Shown here: positions 24,694-33,273 of the stretch, one piece after another | Numbering within the stretch: position 1 is the stretch's first letter | Layout of the letters: every line of letters begins with the position of its first letter | Assembly (NCBI RefSeq): GCF_019656315.1 | Contig: NZ_BPLU01000001.1 | Coordinates: 1 to 64,000, forward strand | Length of the DNA stretch: 64,000 bases | Direction of reading: 5' to 3' | Origin: Flavobacterium sp. UMI-01 | Lineage (GTDB): Bacteria > Bacteroidota > Bacteroidia > Flavobacteriales > Flavobacteriaceae | Position numbers and translations under genes: made by a program | The notes under the pieces: model-generated | What the model was told of the DNA's origin: nothing | Seen by the model: the letters and a program-made list of their open reading frames with translations, nothing else | Databases searched by the model: none

Positions 24694-26295
24694 ATGATAA
24701 ATACCTTAAAAAATCAAGAGTTGGGAAAAAAGGAAGAAGAAATGGGGTTTTCAATTGTAGATAATGAGCAGATAACAGCTCATGGTATTGCCATTGATAG
24801 TATCAAAAAACAATTGTATTTTTTGGAAAATGGAGTGGCCAAAACCCAATTGGTGGCGCCTGCGACTCTTGGTGATGGGATTCTCAACTTGACCGAAAAT
24901 GATTTTTACAATTGTGCTTTGTATTTTGATGCCAATAAAAGTCCGTTAAAGCTATTGAAGTTTGTTCCTGCTTCAGGAGCCGCTACGAGAATGTTTAAGT
25001 TTTTAAATACATTCCTGAAAGAATTTGACATTGAAAAAGATACCATCAATGCGTATATTAACCGAAATAAAGCCAATGATTTAGCGATTTTTATTGTGGG
25101 GATGGACAAGTTTCCTTTTTTTGATGAGGTGTATGCCAAATTGAAAGAGGTGTATCCGGATTTTGATTCTTTGACCCGTGATTATAAAAATTATTATTTC
25201 ATAAAAATGCTCCTTTCACCTGATTATTTTGATTATGCTAATAAACCGAAAGGAATTTTGCCGTTTCATGTTTATTTAAATAATATAGCAACACCTATAG
25301 AAGAGCATTTGTATGAATGTGGATATTATTCGAGTGCGAATGGGGTTTCAAACCTACATTTTACAGTATCTGAAGGACATTTAGCTCAATTTGAATCAAT
25401 AATTGCTAAAGTCAAGCATTTGGTTGAAAAAGAAACCAAAACAGCGGTAACAGTAGGTTATTCGTTTCAGAAGAAAAGTACCGATTCTATTGCATTGGAT
25501 ACAATGGGAAATCCTTATCGAAATCCAGATGGTTCCCTTGTTTTTAGGCCTGGTGGTCACGGTGCTTTGATAGAAAATCTCAATCAATTTGACGCTGATA
25601 TTATTTTTATTAAAAATATTGACAACGTCATTTTGCACAACAATGAAAACGTAGCCTTGTATAAAAAAGCATTGGCTGGAGTAGTTTTAGAAGTACAACA
25701 AAAAGTTTTTGAATATTTAAATCAAATAGAAAACGGCACGCTACTGGAAACTCAAATTTCTGAGGTGGTTCTTTTTGTAAAACAAAAATTGAATAAAAAA
25801 ATGGAGGAGGAGTTTTCTTCATTTTCAGTAGAAAATAAAATTAAAGCCCTTAAAAAAGTGTTGAATCGCCCCATACGAGTATGCGGAATGGTAAAAAATG
25901 AAGGAGAGCCTGGTGGAGGCCCTTTTTGGGTTCAAAACGAAAATAAGGAGGTGTCTTTGCAAATTGTAGAATCCAATCAAGTTGATTTAGACAACCCAGA
26001 ACAAGCCAAAATTTTAAAAGAATCGACTCATTTTAATCCAGTGGATTTGGTGTGTGGAATTAAAAATTTCAAAGGTGAAAAATTTGATTTGACTCAATAT
26101 GTGGACCATAATAGCGGTTTTGTTGTCGAAAAAAATATTTCAGGTACCACCATTAAAGCGTACGAACTTCCTGGTTTGTGGAATGGTGCCATGGCTGAAT
26201 GGCTGACTATTTTTGTACAAGTGCCATTGATTACGTTTAATCCAGTAAAAACGGTTAACGATTTGTTGAAACCAGCGCATCAAAGAGAAAAATAG
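24694..26295 (+). CDS. DUF4301 family protein
   Basis: A 533-residue soluble protein with the family landmarks LLKFVPASGAATRMFK near residue 90, HYTVSEGH-like text (LHFTVSEGHLAQFE), VFRPGGHGALIENLNQ, and RVCGMVKNEGEPGGGPFWV. The SGAATRMFK and GGHGAL motifs recall nucleotide- or sugar-phosphate-binding loops of nucleotidyltransferases, but the function is not established. The family is common in Bacteroidota. Its stop overlaps the arfB start by one base (TAGTG), implying coupled translation. Confidence 0.85.
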   Translation: MINTLKNQELGKKEEEMGFSIVDNEQITAHGIAIDSIKKQLYFLENGVAKTQLVAPATLGDGILNLTENDFYNCALYFDANKSPLKLLKFVPASGAATRMFKFLNTFLKEFDIEKDTINAYINRNKANDLAIFIVGMDKFPFFDEVYAKLKEVYPDFDSLTRDYKNYYFIKMLLSPDYFDYANKPKGILPFHVYLNNIATPIEEHLYECGYYSSANGVSNLHFTVSEGHLAQFESIIAKVKHLVEKETKTAVTVGYSFQKKSTDSIALDTMGNPYRNPDGSLVFRPGGHGALIENLNQFDADIIFIKNIDNVILHNNENVALYKKALAGVVLEVQQKVFEYLNQIENGTLLETQISEVVLFVKQKLNKKMEEEFSSFSVENKIKALKKVLNRPIRVCGMVKNEGEPGGGPFWVQNENKEVSLQIVESNQVDLDNPEQAKILKESTHFNPVDLVCGIKNFKGEKFDLTQYVDHNSGFVVEKNISGTTIKAYELPGLWNGAMAEWLTIFVQVPLITFNPVKTVNDLLKPAHQREK

Positions 26296-26696
26296 TGATT
26301 GTCTCAAAAATACTTTCGGAGTTAACTTTTAAAGCCGTTAGAAGCAGTGGTGCAGGAGGGCAGAATGTCAATAAAGTGGCATCTAAGGTAGTTTTGTCTT
26401 TTGATTTGAATCAATCTGAGGCGCTTTCAACTGAGGAAAAAAGTTTTTTAGAAAGCAAACTTGCTTCAAGATTGACATCTGAAAATATATTGATTCTTCA
26501 ATGCGACGAAGACCGTTCGCAATTAAAAAACAAACAAATTGTAATCAAACGTTTTTTGCAAATCATCGAACAAGGATTGAAGATTCCAAAGAGTAGAAAA
26601 CCAACCAAAATTCCAAAATCAGCCATTAAGAAACGGATAAAGGATAAGAAAAACACTTCTGAAATCAAGAAAAACAGAAGAAAGCCTAGTTTTTAG
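26295..26696 (+). CDS. arfB: Alternative ribosome-rescue factor ArfB
   Basis: The 133-residue peptidyl-tRNA hydrolase has the GGQ motif at residues 21-23 (SSGAGGQNVNKVASKV) and a long basic C-terminal tail (PKSRKPTKIPKSAIKKRIKD and beyond) that in ArfB enters the empty mRNA channel. It releases stalled ribosomes lacking a stop codon. Unlike RF1/RF2 it has no codon-recognition domain. The GTG start overlaps the DUF4301 stop. Confidence 0.92.
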   Translation: MIVSKILSELTFKAVRSSGAGGQNVNKVASKVVLSFDLNQSEALSTEEKSFLESKLASRLTSENILILQCDEDRSQLKNKQIVIKRFLQIIEQGLKIPKSRKPTKIPKSAIKKRIKDKKNTSEIKKNRRKPSF

Positions 26697-26757
26697 TGAA
26701 GTTTTTTATTGAAATTTGATTTTTGCTACTGCGATTGATTTTTGTATTTTTTAACAC

Positions 26758-26765
26758 TACCTTTG
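26758..26765 (+). promoter_or_regulatory. -7 promoter element before the first TPP riboswitch
   Basis: TACCTTTG is a perfect TAnnTTTG; the predicted start near 26772 coincides with the first base of the riboswitch. A TTTG at 26741-26744 is closer (13 nt) than usual. Confidence 0.65.
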
Positions 26766-26771
26766 CGCTGT

Positions 26772-26878
26772 CTCAAAGGGGTGCTTAAATCTGAATGGAT
26801 TTCAATTGCTGAAACACGTTCAAAATAAAGCTGAGATTATACCCAACGAACCTGGACAAGTAATGTTGTCAAGGGAAA
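26772..26878 (+). ncRNA. TPP riboswitch (THI element) of the TonB-receptor gene
   Basis: The conserved blocks are all present in order: AAAGGGGTGC (P2 side), GCTGAGATTATACCC (pyrimidine-sensor helix), GAACCTGGACAAGTAATG (pyrophosphate-sensor), and the closing AAGGGAAAAC. P1 pairs the start with the end. About 85 nt then separate it from the ATG at 26965. No strong terminator follows, so control may be at translation. TPP should lower expression of the receptor. Confidence 0.95.
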
Positions 26879-26964
26879 ACGATACTAAAAAACATTTAGT
26901 ATTTTAATCAATTTTCAATAACAAAAGAATAATTCCCCCTTTTATTCGTATTATTTATTTACGG

Positions 26965-29181
26965 ATGAACACTATTTTTGTTTCAAAATCGCAATCCCAA
27001 AATGTTGGGTTCAAAGCAACAAGGTCCTTTAGGATAACTGCTATTTTAGCTATTCCTTTTTCATTATTTTCTTTTCATGCTTTGGCACAAGTAAAAGATA
27101 CTACCAAAGTCAATCAACTGGATGAAGTATTGATAGCGGCCGTTCGGGCTACTTCAAAAACGCCGGTAAGTTTTAGTAATTTGGATAAAAAAGACATTGC
27201 TCCACGTAATTTAGGGCAAGATATCCCAGCTTTGATGAATTTTATGCCTTCAGTAGTGTCCACTTCTTATGCCGGAAATGGTATAGGTTATTCTGGAATC
27301 AGAGTGCGTGGTAGCGATGCCACCCGTGTCAATGTGACTATAAATGGTATTTCTTATAACGATTCCGAGAGTCAAGGTACTTTTTGGGTGAACTTACCTG
27401 ATTTTGCTTCCTCCGTACAAAGTTTGCAATTACAACGTGGCGTAGGGACTTCGACTAACGGAGCAGGAGCTTTTGGAGCCAGTTTGAATTTGTTAACAGA
27501 TAATTATGCGAATCAAAGCAATGGTGAAATTTCCAATTCATACGGAAGTTTTAACACACATAAACATACTGTAAAATTCAGCACTGGTTTAATGAATGAC
27601 CATTTTGAATTAGCAGGACGTTTATCAACGTTAAAATCGGATGGCTATGTGGATAGAGCTTCTTCTGACTTGAAATCGTATTTTTTACAAGGAACTTATA
27701 TGGGCGGCACAACCTTAATCAAAGCCTTAGTGTTTGGCGGATTCGAACGTACTTATCAGTCATGGAATGGAGTTGATGCAACCACATTAGCTTCCCAAAG
27801 AACCTATAACTCTGTTGGGGAAAAATACAGTGACTCAGGAGATTTTGAAGGCTTTTACGAAAACCAAGTGGACAATTACAATCAAGACCATGCCCAATTG
27901 CACTGGAACGAAAAAATCTCAGCACATTGGAGCACTAATTTAGCTTTTCATTATACAAAAGGGAAAGGATATTATGAAGAATTTGTAGATGATTGGCTTT
28001 TTACTAATTTGTTTGGAAGTGATGAGTCACAATATAGTTTTTTAGGATTAAATCCTATCACAGTTGATGGGAACACCATTACATCAACAGACTATACAAG
28101 AAGAAAATGGTTGAGTAATGATTTTTACGGAACAACTTTTTCTGCCAATTATAAAAAAGACAAATTGGATTTGGTATTAGGTGGCGGTTATAATAAATAC
28201 GATGGGAAACATTTTGACCAAATTCTTTGGGCGCAATATCCATCCAACAGCCAGTCGGGTGATATCTATGATTCCAGCGATGCGGTGAAAAAAGACGGAA
28301 ATATTTTTGCAAAAGCAAATTACCAACTAACAACGCAATTGAGTTTGTTTGGGGATTTGCAATTGAGAAAGGTACATTATACAACCAATAGTGTGGAAAC
28401 AGGAAATGTCAATGACAGTTTTAATTTCTTTAATCCAAAAGCTGGTTTGACGTATGCGATTAATCCGCAAAATAACTTGTATTTTTCGTATGCTAGAGCC
28501 AATCGCGAACCTAACCGAAGCGATTACAAAAATGGAAGTCCAAGACCTGAAAAATTAAATGATTTTGAATTGGGCTGGAGATTAGCCAACAAACAACTCA
28601 AGTTAAATGCAAATGTTTATTATATGGCTTATAAAGACCAGTTGATTCTAACAGGTGAATTAGACAACGTAGGCGATCCTATCCGGAAAAACAGTGGGGA
28701 TAGTTACCGTTTAGGATTGGAATTAGATGCAACAATCGCGGTGATGGACAATTTATTTATTAGCCCAAATGTTACTTTGAGTACCAATAAAAACAAAAAT
28801 TATATTGAGGACAACGGAACAGAATTGGTCAACTTAGGAGATACCAATATTGCCTATTCACCAAATTTGATATTTGGAAATAACATTACTTTTTTGCCTG
28901 TGAAAAAAATGCAGGTGGCGTTGCTTTCAAAAGGCGTGGGGGAACAAAATTTGTCTAACAACGATACCTCCAAACTAAAATCCTATTTTGTAAACGATTT
29001 GAATCTTTCTTATGAATTAACTCCCAAGTCGGTTTTCAAATCTATTGTTATCTCAGGATTGGTTAACAATTTATTCGATGTAGATTACATCTCTGATGGA
29101 GCAGATTATGGAGGAGGTTATGTGGTTTATTTTCCACAAGCAGGAATTAATTTTTTAGCAGGTGTTACCTTGAAGTTTTAA
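26965..29181 (+). CDS. TonB-dependent outer-membrane receptor, probable thiamin uptake
   Basis: The 738-residue protein has a signal peptide ending HALAQ near residue 42 after an unusually long polar lead, a TonB-box-like DEVLIAAV, a plug domain (PALMNFMPSV, IRVRGSDATRVNVTINGI) and a 22-strand barrel ending LAGVTLKF. It lacks the carboxypeptidase-D-like N-terminal domain of SusC-type receptors. Control by the TPP riboswitch directly upstream identifies thiamin, a phosphate ester or a precursor as the likely cargo; this matches the Bacteroidota receptors assigned to thiamin by comparative genomics. A terminator follows, so no inner-membrane transporter is co-transcribed. Confidence 0.9.
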   Translation: MNTIFVSKSQSQNVGFKATRSFRITAILAIPFSLFSFHALAQVKDTTKVNQLDEVLIAAVRATSKTPVSFSNLDKKDIAPRNLGQDIPALMNFMPSVVSTSYAGNGIGYSGIRVRGSDATRVNVTINGISYNDSESQGTFWVNLPDFASSVQSLQLQRGVGTSTNGAGAFGASLNLLTDNYANQSNGEISNSYGSFNTHKHTVKFSTGLMNDHFELAGRLSTLKSDGYVDRASSDLKSYFLQGTYMGGTTLIKALVFGGFERTYQSWNGVDATTLASQRTYNSVGEKYSDSGDFEGFYENQVDNYNQDHAQLHWNEKISAHWSTNLAFHYTKGKGYYEEFVDDWLFTNLFGSDESQYSFLGLNPITVDGNTITSTDYTRRKWLSNDFYGTTFSANYKKDKLDLVLGGGYNKYDGKHFDQILWAQYPSNSQSGDIYDSSDAVKKDGNIFAKANYQLTTQLSLFGDLQLRKVHYTTNSVETGNVNDSFNFFNPKAGLTYAINPQNNLYFSYARANREPNRSDYKNGSPRPEKLNDFELGWRLANKQLKLNANVYYMAYKDQLILTGELDNVGDPIRKNSGDSYRLGLELDATIAVMDNLFISPNVTLSTNKNKNYIEDNGTELVNLGDTNIAYSPNLIFGNNITFLPVKKMQVALLSKGVGEQNLSNNDTSKLKSYFVNDLNLSYELTPKSVFKSIVISGLVNNLFDVDYISDGADYGGGYVVYFPQAGINFLAGVTLKF

Positions 29182-29200
29182 GAAGAACAAGCCTATTGTC

Positions 29201-29239
29201 AAAAAGCCTGAATGAATTTCAAATTCGTTCAGGCTTTTT
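29201..29239. terminator. Bidirectional terminator after the thiamin receptor
   Basis: AAAAAGCCTGAATGAA and TTCGTTCAGGCTTTTT pair (one mismatch) around TTTCAAA, between convergent genes. Confidence 0.88.
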
Positions 29240-29243
29240 ATTT

Positions 29244-29657
29244 TTAATTATACACTCTTATAATGCTACCATTTACTTCAACGCGGTATTGTTTCAAAGG
29301 GTATTTTAAAGTACTCAGTCCTGTGAATAAGCTGTATTCTTCTTTGTCGCACGGGCATACGGCATTGATGCCATTAAGAGTCATTGTAGCGCATGCACTT
29401 ATGGGTTGGTTAGGGCATGCAGCATCAAACGCATTATAGCCACTCCCGGTGTTAAAAACAAAAATTCCTTTGGCACCCACACCAGAATAATAGATGGCAT
29501 TGCTCGCAAATTTCAAGTTGTTGTAAGCGGCTAAATCGGTATTGATGGATACCGTAAACGAATAATTAGGAATGTACGGATTGTTATTGTTAATGTCGTT
29601 TGAGCTACAACACGTTAGCATGAAAACTAAAAGGACAAGACTTAGGGTTTTTTTCAT
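29244..29657 (-). CDS. Lipoprotein with a Rieske-like fold lacking cluster histidines
   Basis: A 137-residue protein with a lipoprotein signal ending LTCC. The second half resembles a Rieske domain: FDAACPNQPISAC, then AVCPCDKEEYSLFTG and YPLKQYRVEVNGSIIRVY. A true Rieske protein has Cys-x-His and Cys-Pro-Cys/x-His; here the two histidine positions hold Asn (ACPN) and Asp (CPCD), so a normal 2Fe-2S cluster is not expected. It may be a structural derivative; the four remaining cysteines could form disulfides. It is divergent from greA and convergent with the receptor. Function unknown. Confidence 0.65.
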   Translation of the reverse strand: MKKTLSLVLLVFMLTCCSSNDINNNNPYIPNYSFTVSINTDLAAYNNLKFASNAIYYSGVGAKGIFVFNTGSGYNAFDAACPNQPISACATMTLNGINAVCPCDKEEYSLFTGLSTLKYPLKQYRVEVNGSIIRVYN

Positions 29658-29756
29658 TTTTTAAATAAATAGAAACTATTAGGGTAACAAATTTAATTTA
29701 TTTAACTTTGAATCTTCTAGGATTAACATATAATTTTAGACTAAGAAAAATAATAG

Positions 29757-29796
29757 TATCTTTGTGGAAAGAAATCCCGTCCTGATGGGATTTTTT
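29757..29796 (+). promoter_or_regulatory. greA promoter with a start-proximal hairpin
   Basis: TATCTTTG (29757-29764) is a perfect -7 element. Only 7 nt later AAATCCC pairs with GGGATTT (29772-29793) around GTCCTGAT, followed by a run of T. The transcript would begin at, or a few bases before, a terminator-like hairpin, 25 nt before the greA start. Confidence 0.6.
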
Positions 29797-29820
29797 CTAT
29801 TTATATAAACGACATAATTT

Positions 29821-30297
29821 ATGAGTGCAATATCTTATTATACAGCAGAAGGATTAAAAAAATTAAAAGAAGAGTTAGATTATTTAAAGGCTGTAATGCG
29901 TCCAAAAGCGTCACAGGACATTGCTGATGCCCGTGATAAAGGAGATTTATCTGAAAACGCAGAATACGATGCCGCCAAAGAAGCACAAGGGATGTTAGAA
30001 ATGCGTATTGCAAAGCTAGAGGAAACGTATGCGAATGCTAGATTGATAGACGAATCTAACTTAGACCTTTCTAAAGTGTTGGTTTTATCTAAAGTGAAAA
30101 TTAAAAATCAAGCCAACGGCATGGAAATGAACTATACACTAGTGGCTGAAAGTGAAGCTGATTTGAAATCAGGGAAAATATCAGTAACCTCTCCTATTGG
30201 GAAAGGGTTACTAGGAAAATCTGTAGGCGAAATTGCCGAAATTACAGTGCCTAACGGAACCTTAAAATTTGAAATTTTAGAAATTTCCAGAGCCTAA
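29821..30297 (+). CDS. greA: Transcription elongation factor GreA
   Basis: The 158-residue protein has the N-terminal coiled coil with EGLKKLKEELDYLKAV and DARDKGDLSENAEYDAAKEA, whose acidic tip residues (the D/E of GDLSENAEYD) stimulate RNA polymerase cleavage, and a C-terminal globular part with SPIGKGLLGKSVGE. It rescues backtracked polymerase. The ATG is at 29821. The HIT-protein gene follows after 49 nt, probably in the same transcript. Confidence 0.96.
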   Translation: MSAISYYTAEGLKKLKEELDYLKAVMRPKASQDIADARDKGDLSENAEYDAAKEAQGMLEMRIAKLEETYANARLIDESNLDLSKVLVLSKVKIKNQANGMEMNYTLVAESEADLKSGKISVTSPIGKGLLGKSVGEIAEITVPNGTLKFEILEISRA

Positions 30298-30349
30298 AAA
30301 GATTAATCTGTTAGCTGTTTGACCAATTAACCAATTAAATAATATTGTG

Positions 30350-30739
30350 ATGTCGAGTATTTTTTCAAAAATTATAAAAGGGGAAATTCCCTGTTATAAG
30401 ATAGCAGAGGAAGAAAACTATTTGGCTTTTTTGGACGTAAACCCCAATACCAAAGGACATACACTTTGCATTCCAAAACAAGAAGTAGATAAACTTTTTG
30501 ATTTAGACGAAGAGCAGTACATGGGTTTGATGCGTTTTGCTCGAAAAGTAGCTTTGGCAATAGAAAAAACAGTTCCGTGCAACCGCGTAGGAGTTTCGGT
30601 AATTGGTCTCGAAGTGCCGCATGCACACGTACACCTTATCCCTATTCATAGTATGGAGGATATGCAATTCCTTTCCAAAACACCCATGACAAAAGAAGAT
30701 TTTGAATCTTTGGCCCAAGCCATTCAAGAAAATTTTTAA
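30350..30739 (+). CDS. HIT family nucleotide-binding protein
   Basis: A 129-residue histidine-triad hydrolase of the Hint/HinT branch, cytoplasmic, acting on nucleoside phosphoramidates or dinucleotide substrates. SSIFSKIIKGEIPCYKIAEE opens the fold and HAHVHLIPI is the catalytic triad near residues 85-93. ATG at 30350 is preferred over the GTG directly before it, since MSSIFSKI is the family start. It lies between greA and the transglutaminase gene. Confidence 0.93.
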   Translation: MSSIFSKIIKGEIPCYKIAEEENYLAFLDVNPNTKGHTLCIPKQEVDKLFDLDEEQYMGLMRFARKVALAIEKTVPCNRVGVSVIGLEVPHAHVHLIPIHSMEDMQFLSKTPMTKEDFESLAQAIQENF

Positions 30740-30749
30740 TTTTTTAAAA

Positions 30750-31922
30750 GTGAAGCACTTATTTGGGTTACTGCTTTTTGTAGCATGGGGATGTTTGGGA
30801 CAAACTATTCCACAACAGGAATGGGTTGACAAAAGAATGGCAACCATTCCAGCTGATTTTACTACGACGACGGCTTATATCGCTAATTACATACAAGCAA
30901 ATTTTAAAACGGACGAGGATAAACTTCGGGCCGTTTTTTATTGGACAACAACGAATATCCACTACGATGTCAAAAACATGATGGCACCCAATACAGTTGC
31001 TACAAGTCAAGAGCGAATTAACAAAACCTTAAAGTCTCATAAAGGGGTGTGTATTGATTATGCCGAGGTCTTTCATGCTATTGCTACTGATTTGGGCTTA
31101 AAGAACTACATCATTGAAGGTTTTACCAAGCAAGGAGGTAAGGTGAGTGCTATTGCGCATGCGTGGTGTGCCGTTCAGCTAAATGGGAAATGGTATTTGG
31201 TAGATCCTACTTGGGGAGCTGGTGGGGTACAAAACGGCATTTTTGTCAAAAAACTTAACAATCAATTTTATAAAGTTGCACCTGAAAAAATGGTTGCTTC
31301 TCATCTACCTTTTGATTATCTATGGCAATTTTTACAAAATCCGATTACGTTTGAAACTTTTGTATCGGGCAAAATCCAGCAACCGCCTTTGAAACGAGAT
31401 TTTGATTTTAATAAAGAAATCCTTCGCTACAATACGTTGTCGGAAACAGACAAATCCATCGAAACGATTGCCAGAATTGAAGAAAATAAATTCAGCAGTT
31501 CGCCTGTTATTGCATCCTATTTGTCTGTTCTCAAAAAAAATGCTGCTTTGCAGAGGCAAAATACCGCTGTAGAAAAAATGAATGCAGTGGTAGCCAACTA
31601 TAATCAAGCCATTGTTTTTTTGAATGATTTTATTTTTTACCGCAATAAAAAATTTAAACCCGCTGTACCAGATGAACAATTAGAGCGCATGGTGAAAGAA
31701 GCTAATGAAAGATTGGTACAATGCCAAAATGAGGTTTATACAGTAGGTGCTGTAGGACCAGAAAACAGCGCAAATTTGTCAAATTTAAAATCACAAATTA
31801 ATCTGGCGTTGAAAAACAGTGAAGAGCAACTTCAATTTGTGCAAGAGTATTTAAAGAAATCCAAATTAGGTCGGAAGATGATGTTTTCTCAGCTCACGTT
31901 GATGGGAGTTCCTTTGCGTTAG
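30750..31922 (+). CDS. Secreted transglutaminase-like protein
   Basis: A 390-residue product from GTG 30750 begins with a short signal peptide (KHLFGLLLFVAWGCLGQ) and so is exported. The papain-like core has the triad: Cys in HKGVCIDYAEVFHAI, His in IAHAWCAVQL, Asp in WYLVDPTWGAG. The C-terminal half is helical, ending in a basic stretch. An open frame extends back to 30702 inside the HIT gene, but would put 16 polar residues before the signal peptide, so I reject that start. Substrate unknown; bacterial members are usually envelope proteases or cross-linkers. Its end overlaps the convergent kinase gene by 4 nt. Confidence 0.85.
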   Translation: MKHLFGLLLFVAWGCLGQTIPQQEWVDKRMATIPADFTTTTAYIANYIQANFKTDEDKLRAVFYWTTTNIHYDVKNMMAPNTVATSQERINKTLKSHKGVCIDYAEVFHAIATDLGLKNYIIEGFTKQGGKVSAIAHAWCAVQLNGKWYLVDPTWGAGGVQNGIFVKKLNNQFYKVAPEKMVASHLPFDYLWQFLQNPITFETFVSGKIQQPPLKRDFDFNKEILRYNTLSETDKSIETIARIEENKFSSSPVIASYLSVLKKNAALQRQNTAVEKMNAVVANYNQAIVFLNDFIFYRNKKFKPAVPDEQLERMVKEANERLVQCQNEVYTVGAVGPENSANLSNLKSQINLALKNSEEQLQFVQEYLKKSKLGRKMMFSQLTLMGVPLR

Positions 31923-33067
31923 GCTTTTAACTCAAAGCTGATTTGGATAGTCGTTCCCATACCAATTTCTGACTTTAAAACTTTTATTTTTCCTTTGTGG
32001 TATTCTTCCACAATTCTTTTGGTGAGTGATAAGCCGAGTCCCCATCCTCTTTTTTTGGTAGTAAAACCAGGTTCAAAAATGGTTTTGAATTGTTTTTTAG
32101 GAATTCCACTTCCCATATCGGATACGTTTATTTTTACGAAACCTTTGTCTTCTTCGATGCTTAGAATTAATTTCCCTTTGCCTTTCATGGCATCAATGGC
32201 ATTTTTAACTAAATTTTCAATAGACCACCCATGCAAAGTAGGGTTGATGGGAATGAAAATTTCTTTATCAGGAGCTTCAAAACGAAATTCGATTTGTTTG
32301 GAAAAACGCGATTGCAAATACGTATAGGCCTGAAAAGTTTCGTCAATAATGTTTTTATTTTCTAACGTGGGTACAGAACCAATTTTTGAAAAACGCTCGG
32401 TAATGGTTTGAAGTCGATGAATGTCTTTTTCGATTTCAGAGGTAATGCTTTCGTCCACTTCATCTGCTTTGAGAATTTCCACCCAACCTATTAGAGAAGA
32501 TAATGGTGTCCCTATTTGGTGTGCGGTTTCTTTAGCCATACCTGCCCATAGTTTATTTTGGGTAGCGACTTTAGTGCTTTTGTAAAAATTATAGACCAAT
32601 AAGCCAAATAAAAAGATGATAAGCAATAGAGCGATAGGATAGTACTTTAATTTCTTTAACAAAGCAGAATCGCCATAATATAATTTTTGAAATTGTCCTG
32701 GTACGTATTCGATGACGATAGGTTCGTTCTGGCTTTTAAGTTGTTTTAGGATATTAAGAGTTGCGGGACTGTTTAAACCTAAATCTTCATCGATATTGAC
32801 CGTATTAATGATTTTGTTGTCTTCAGTTAAAATAATGGGGATGGAGGAATTGTTACTCAAAATTTCGAGTGGTAAATTGACATCTGTATTTTCGTCAGCG
32901 TTGATTAATGTTTTTTGAGCATTCGCCCAAAGGTTCATTTTGAGTCGCTCCTCATTTTTAAAAATTTGAAAAAAAGTATAGGTGTTCCAAAGAATTAGAG
33001 AGACAATCAAAAAAGAGACAAATAAGATAATCCACCGAATGGTATTTCTTCTTTCAGAAAACTGCAT
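31919..33067 (-). CDS. Membrane sensor histidine kinase
   Basis: The 382-residue protein has membrane helices at about 11-34 and 143-161 flanking a 105-residue extracytoplasmic sensor domain, and no HAMP domain. The dimerisation box is AKETAHQIGTPLSSLIGW with phospho-accepting His183. The ATPase domain shows LVKNAIDAMKGKG (N box), DMGSGIPKKQ (G1), and GWGLGLSLTKRIVEEYH (G2). This Gln-containing TAHQIGTPLS version is typical of Bacteroidota. No response regulator is adjacent, so the partner is unknown and it is an orphan kinase here. Confidence 0.92.
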   Translation of the reverse strand: MQFSERRNTIRWIILFVSFLIVSLILWNTYTFFQIFKNEERLKMNLWANAQKTLINADENTDVNLPLEILSNNSSIPIILTEDNKIINTVNIDEDLGLNSPATLNILKQLKSQNEPIVIEYVPGQFQKLYYGDSALLKKLKYYPIALLLIIFLFGLLVYNFYKSTKVATQNKLWAGMAKETAHQIGTPLSSLIGWVEILKADEVDESITSEIEKDIHRLQTITERFSKIGSVPTLENKNIIDETFQAYTYLQSRFSKQIEFRFEAPDKEIFIPINPTLHGWSIENLVKNAIDAMKGKGKLILSIEEDKGFVKINVSDMGSGIPKKQFKTIFEPGFTTKKRGWGLGLSLTKRIVEEYHKGKIKVLKSEIGMGTTIQISFELKA

Positions 33068-33273
33068 ACTTGAAATTTAAAACGATAAATATAGTAAAAA
33101 TAACCCGTGGCGACTAGGAGTTAAATAATCTATTTTGTATCATTGATGTTAAACCTTTTAGGCATTCGTTTGTCCTAAGACCTGCTAGATGTTATTTTTA
33201 CATTATTTCTTTACTAAGATTACGTTACAAAAAAAGTTGCATTTAACATTCTAGCCTATCTCAAAAAAAAGGA

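Noticed and set aside
30702..30749. Upstream start for the transglutaminase-like gene
   Set aside because: It would lie inside the HIT gene and put a polar stretch before the signal peptide; GTG 30750 is better.
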